64,000 nucleotides of DNA from the NCBI RefSeq assembly GCF_036785885.1, contig NC_092312.1:12790001-12854000 (forward strand), written 5' to 3'. The notes below the pieces were generated by a model. That model was not told the origin of the DNA, made no database searches, and saw only the letters and a program-made list of their open reading frames with translations. Made by a program: the position numbers and the translations under genes. Numbering within the stretch: the first letter of the stretch is position 1; the number at the start of each line of letters is the position of its first letter. The stretch is from Coffea arabica (lineage: Eukaryota; Streptophyta; Magnoliopsida; Gentianales; Rubiaceae). Positions 60,401 through 64,000 of the stretch are shown one piece after another.

Positions 60401-62403
60401 GCTACAAAGATAGATTCCACCTCAGCCATGACCAATTAGAAGCCTAGGTGACACAATAAAAACTATTAGAAATGGACTATGATTTGAAATTAAATAAATG
60501 GGGATACTATTTTGGAAACGAAATTAATGTGGCAAACAACTTTTTAAACAGGTTAACTTCCAATTTCTTCCGTGCAATTCCCGTGTGAAATCTTAGTGCA
60601 TGAAATATGAATATAGTTAGTACTGCAATTAAAATTAACAACAAATATAGTCGAACTTTTTTTTTTATTTCTTTTAAGTAGGAGGTTTTGAATTCAGAAA
60701 CTCCTATTTACAATTTCTTTTATTTTATAATTCAATCTAAATATGTAATCCAACCCTCCTCCAATACAGTCGAACTAAAATACTTTACCTTGAAATGGAT
60801 AACGCAAAGCACTTAAAATTAATCATATCCCATTCCCACGTGCAACTATAGCAACATCTCTCGTGCCCCTCTACACTAAATCGTTTTCCACCACTTTAAA
60901 AAGAAAGAAAGAAAGAACCTATTACTTTCATGGTTTGCTTCCTTTTGCCTTCGACTAGTATGACAACATGGATTTTCCACATCCAACGTAGTTTTTTTTT
61001 GTTCTTTTTGATGCAACTTTAACCAAACGATTTGCTGTCTGTGTTTGGTCCAACCAAACAGATTTGTTCAACCCACGTGAAATATATCTTTTCTTGTTGG
61101 GGAATGCATACTCAAGAATCGACACATTTTCGTTGGTTGAACCTTAAAACTTGTTGCATTCAAAGACGGAAATCTGTCTTTATTTACTTAATTGTTTTTT
61201 TAAGCCTTCCCCAGTCGTCATTTCCCTTTGGGATTCATGAACCACTATCAAAAATGTGTCATGTCACCTTTTGAAGAGTCAAGGAGTAAGACGTATAGAA
61301 ATTGGATTCATATATTCTTAGGGCCCCAGAAGTGGAGGAAATATATTAAGATCTGATCTGCTCGTCTTCCTGATCCTGTCCCAGTTGAGGTCACCATCGA
61401 TTTGAACACATATTCCACGCACGGGTCCTTCGTTGAAGAAGGGTCTAATTGACAACTAAGTCCATTGATGATGAGCACGATGATGGCAGCATAAAGAAAT
61501 ATTAGGTGAAGCTAGAGCCCATGTCCTTTTCCTCGAGTTTCAGTTTTGCTTCTTTTCCCACCAGTCTTTCGGAATTTGCGGCTTCTCCAATCACAGTTTT
61601 GATTATGTAATGCAGATAACAATAGGGATGGACTTAGTTTGATGTTGAATATGGTAAAATTGACTGTTGGACACAATTTGCAAGAAACGTTAAAAGTTTT
61701 TGTGTCTATAATTGTTGTTGTTAATGCCTACACTTACTGCCATAAAATTACACCGTACACTTCGATCTGATGATTATAGAAACCCTAGTTAGGTCTGGCA
61801 AACGATTGAGTTAACGTTGAATTCAATATATGAATATGAAAATATTTCGCATACCAAAAATTTGTAGAGTTTGGATTATGGGTAATTTAACTGAGGTCAA
61901 TTCAACTGGATTTTGATAGACGAACGAACGAGCCAGGGGAATTAGAATAAAGAAGAAGATCTACAATCCGGGCTTCTACCAACTACGATTGAATTTCCAT
62001 ACCCCGGCCAAATGGACAAATTGTCGCCTACCCACATTTGTTTTCACGGTTGACATTATTATAATTGCATGTATCTAGACACAAGACCAATGGTAGAATT
62101 CTAGAAGCATGGAGCCAATTGGGAGCTAAGTCTGGCTTTCTCTTGGTCTATGAGCAGAGGACTTTTAGCTTATACTTTTTTGTTATGTTCACACTGTGAC
62201 ACCTAACTACCAATAATCGAATTCCTTTAATCATACGCTAATCTACCCTCAAAAACAAAAATCATACGCTGATCTCTCTTTATTTTAATCATGCCTTGCC
62301 TAAAAAAACATGGTAATTAAGAAGAACCTATTCAGAAGAGGCACATCAGTGAAAGCCAGCCATAAATTTAAGGTGGAGCCAATCCTTATGCTTATTCGAG
62401 TTG
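57496..62403. other. Long intergenic region with a polypyrimidine/polypurine inverted segment
   Basis: No gene is recognised in 4.9 kb. At about 58760-58860 the plus strand is almost pure pyrimidine (CTCCCTCC, TTCCTT), and at 58930-59070 almost pure purine (GGAAGG, AGAGAAG). Frames over this segment are low-complexity Lys/Arg/Glu and not genes. The remainder is AT-rich. Confidence 0.45.
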
Positions 62404-62412
62404 TAAAATTTA

Positions 62413-62938
62413 GGGTATAATATAATTTATCTAGCTGTAATTTGGCATTTTTTTTTCATATAGCTTTCCTATGATTTCAAAAGGTATGCATAAACCCTCA
62501 TAGTTTAAATTAAAATATCAAAATGATGAAATTTGCATTCTATAATGGAGTCGACTAAAATGTCAAAAATACACCTGTGTAAAGTTGAAAATTATTTGTT
62601 AACTACCGGGAGGAGGGGGGTTTATGTATATATTTTAGAAATATAAGGGGCTTATGTAGTAAAGTACTAAACTATAAGAGGGGTGTTATATGGTAAAACA
62701 TAAAACTATACGGACTTAAAATATCGTGTATATTATGTTTATATATTTTGGTGACTTCAACCATTTTAATTTTTAAATAAGGATAATTTCGACATTTTCA
62801 GAGGTTCCATTATAAAGGATCATTTTCGTCACTTTGATACTTTAGTTCAAACTATGAGATGTTATATATAACTTTTAAAACTATAGGGGGTTATACTAAA
62901 AATTGCTAAATCACATTGGAGTGAAGTACATTTTACCC
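62413..62938. mobile_element. Mutator-like MITE with perfect 9-bp target duplication
   Basis: TAAAATTTA flanks both sides (62404-62412 and 62939-62947). The ends read GGGTATAATATAATTTA on the left and GGGTAAAATGTACTTCA on the right (reverse strand). Inner similarity (CTATAGTTT/CTATGATTT) extends the inverted relation. The 526 bp have no coding content. Confidence 0.82.
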
Positions 62939-62947
62939 TAAAATTTA

Positions 62948-63402
62948 AAAAAAAGAACCAAAATTTCTTCGATCTTTTGACTATTGTCCTTCAAATTGAT
63001 GGAGGTCTAGATATTATTGATAAGAGAATAGGATATTCTAAACTATTGCAGCCAAATCTTATAATATTCACGAACAATCACCATTAATGTCGTGGATAAA
63101 GTTGTGAAATGGAGAAGAATCGGAGGACCAATCTTCTCATGTTCTAATATTCCACCATCCAGTCAAACCAAAATTCTATCAAAATCAAAACCACATTTCC
63201 CCCCTATTTCCTAGTACCTTCCAATCCCTCAATAATAAATTCCATGACCCCACCGTAAAAATCTCTGGTAATCCTCAACATAAATAGATGGCTCAACCTT
63301 CCCAAGCTTTTAGAATTTCAATTTTGCAACTTTCACTAGTCAATTTCCTCTAGAAATTAGCATTGTATTGTTGATCAGCAGCAAGGGAAGGCAGGGCAGG
63401 CC
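62948..63402 (+). promoter_or_regulatory. Promoter and leader of the ERF gene
   Basis: This non-coding stretch leads into the ERF start. CATAAATAGA at about 63279-63288 is the only TATA-like sequence near a suitable distance (about 120 bp before the ATG). No GCC or ABRE elements are claimed. Confidence 0.4.
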
Positions 63403-63984
63403 ATGGTTCCATATCCCCAGGCAGAATTACCTCTTAACGAGAATGACTCACAAGAGATGGTACTATATGAAGTTCTGACTGAAGCAAATGCCATTTCACC
63501 CTCAAATTTCCCTTCTTCAAGAAACCAAGCTTCTGTGAATAAGATGCTTCATCGGCCATCTCATGCCACAGGCAAGAAGCATTACAGGGGTGTTAGGCGT
63601 CGGCCATGGGGAAAATACGCAGCAGAAATTCGCGATTCGACGAGAAATGGTACTAGAGTTTGGCTTGGAACCTTTCAAACTGCAGAAGAAGCTGCTTTAG
63701 CTTATGATAGAGCTGCATTCAGGATGCGCGGTGCTAAAGCTCTGCTTAATTTTCCTTCAGAAATAGTAACAGCATCTGAATCATCGATATTGAGGCAAAG
63801 AGTTCATCATAATCATCATGCAAAGCTGAACCTAGATCGACAGGAATCAAATTCAAGTAGTAGCTCCACTGAAGTTTCGTCTGGGACGGGGCTGGGATTG
63901 GCTTCATTTGAATCAGAGAATGCAGCTGGGGATTTGTCGAATGCAGAGTCCGAAGAATACGCAGCAACTTTCTCGGTGTTCTAA
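63403..63984 (+). CDS. AP2/ERF transcription factor, ERF subfamily (group IX-like)
   Basis: A single-exon gene of 193 residues, ATG 63403 in good context (GCCATGGTT), stop at 63982-63984. The AP2 domain spans about residues 60-118: [20 protein letters not shown], then [20 protein letters not shown], ending [18 protein letters not shown]-type Ala and Asp at the ERF positions separate it from DREBs. [17 protein letters not shown] is close to ERF1/ORA59-like group IX members, activators of ethylene- and jasmonate-regulated defence genes through GCC boxes. The C-terminus is Ser- and acid-rich, as in an activation domain, but no EDLL motif is seen. Lack of introns is normal for this family. It acts in the nucleus. 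Confidence 0.93.
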   Translation: MVPYPQAELPLNENDSQEMVLYEVLTEANAISPSNFPSSRNQASVNKMLHRPSHATGKKHYRGVRRRPWGKYAAEIRDSTRNGTRVWLGTFQTAEEAALAYDRAAFRMRGAKALLNFPSEIVTASESSILRQRVHHNHHAKLNLDRQESNSSSSSTEVSSGTGLGLASFESENAAGDLSNAESEEYAATFSVF

Positions 63985-64000
63985 AATGTTTAAAGACAGG

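Overview
The window is nuclear DNA of a flowering plant, very probably a eudicot. The evidence is spliced GT/AG genes of plant-only families (WOX, LOB-domain, ERF, ROP), AT-rich intergenic DNA and many plant transposons. The species cannot be named from this sequence.

Region 1 (1-6660) is a tandem LTR retrotransposon array of the form LTR-internal-LTR-internal-LTR. Each roughly 2.2 kb internal part has a Met-tRNA primer site, a Copia/Sirevirus-like gag with two zinc knuckles, several polypurine-tract-like motifs and no pol. It fits the non-autonomous gag-only (TR-GAG) class. The copies are nearly identical, and both gag frames carry the same in-frame stop.

Region 2 (6661-21530) is a head-to-tail array of seven units of about 1.98 kb plus a partial unit. 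Each unit holds broken pieces of a papain-like cysteine protease gene (Cys, His and Asn blocks). Each also holds a sequence that, on the minus strand, looks like a Helitron 3' end: a short CG-rich hairpin, 10 nt, then CTAG/CTAA followed by T. The last 3' end runs not into protease DNA but into minus-strand exons of an RPA-large-subunit-like OB-fold/zinc-ribbon protein, a gene type carried by plant Helitrons. This reads as a Helitron family that captured a protease gene and then amplified in tandem. A hAT MITE sits inside one RPA-like exon (21656-22111).

Region 3 (24.6-64 kb) is ordinary gene space. Going right, it holds a cystatin-related protein gene (+), a small single-pass membrane protein (+), a RABA1/Rab11 GTPase (-), a WOX9-type homeobox gene (-), a seven-exon ROP/RAC GTPase (-), a LOB-domain gene (+) and an AP2/ERF gene (+). 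Between them are transposons with recognisable target-site duplications: a roughly 1.5 kb Mutator-like element with a GC-rich hAT-like element nested in it, two small Mutator-like MITEs with perfect 9-bp duplications, a tRNA-type SINE with a 16-bp duplication, another hAT-like element and a Stowaway-type MITE.

The genes do not form a pathway. RAB and ROP both act in polarised membrane traffic, and WOX9, LBD and ERF are developmental or stress transcription factors. The cystatin-like gene beside protease-derived repeats is notable but may be coincidence.
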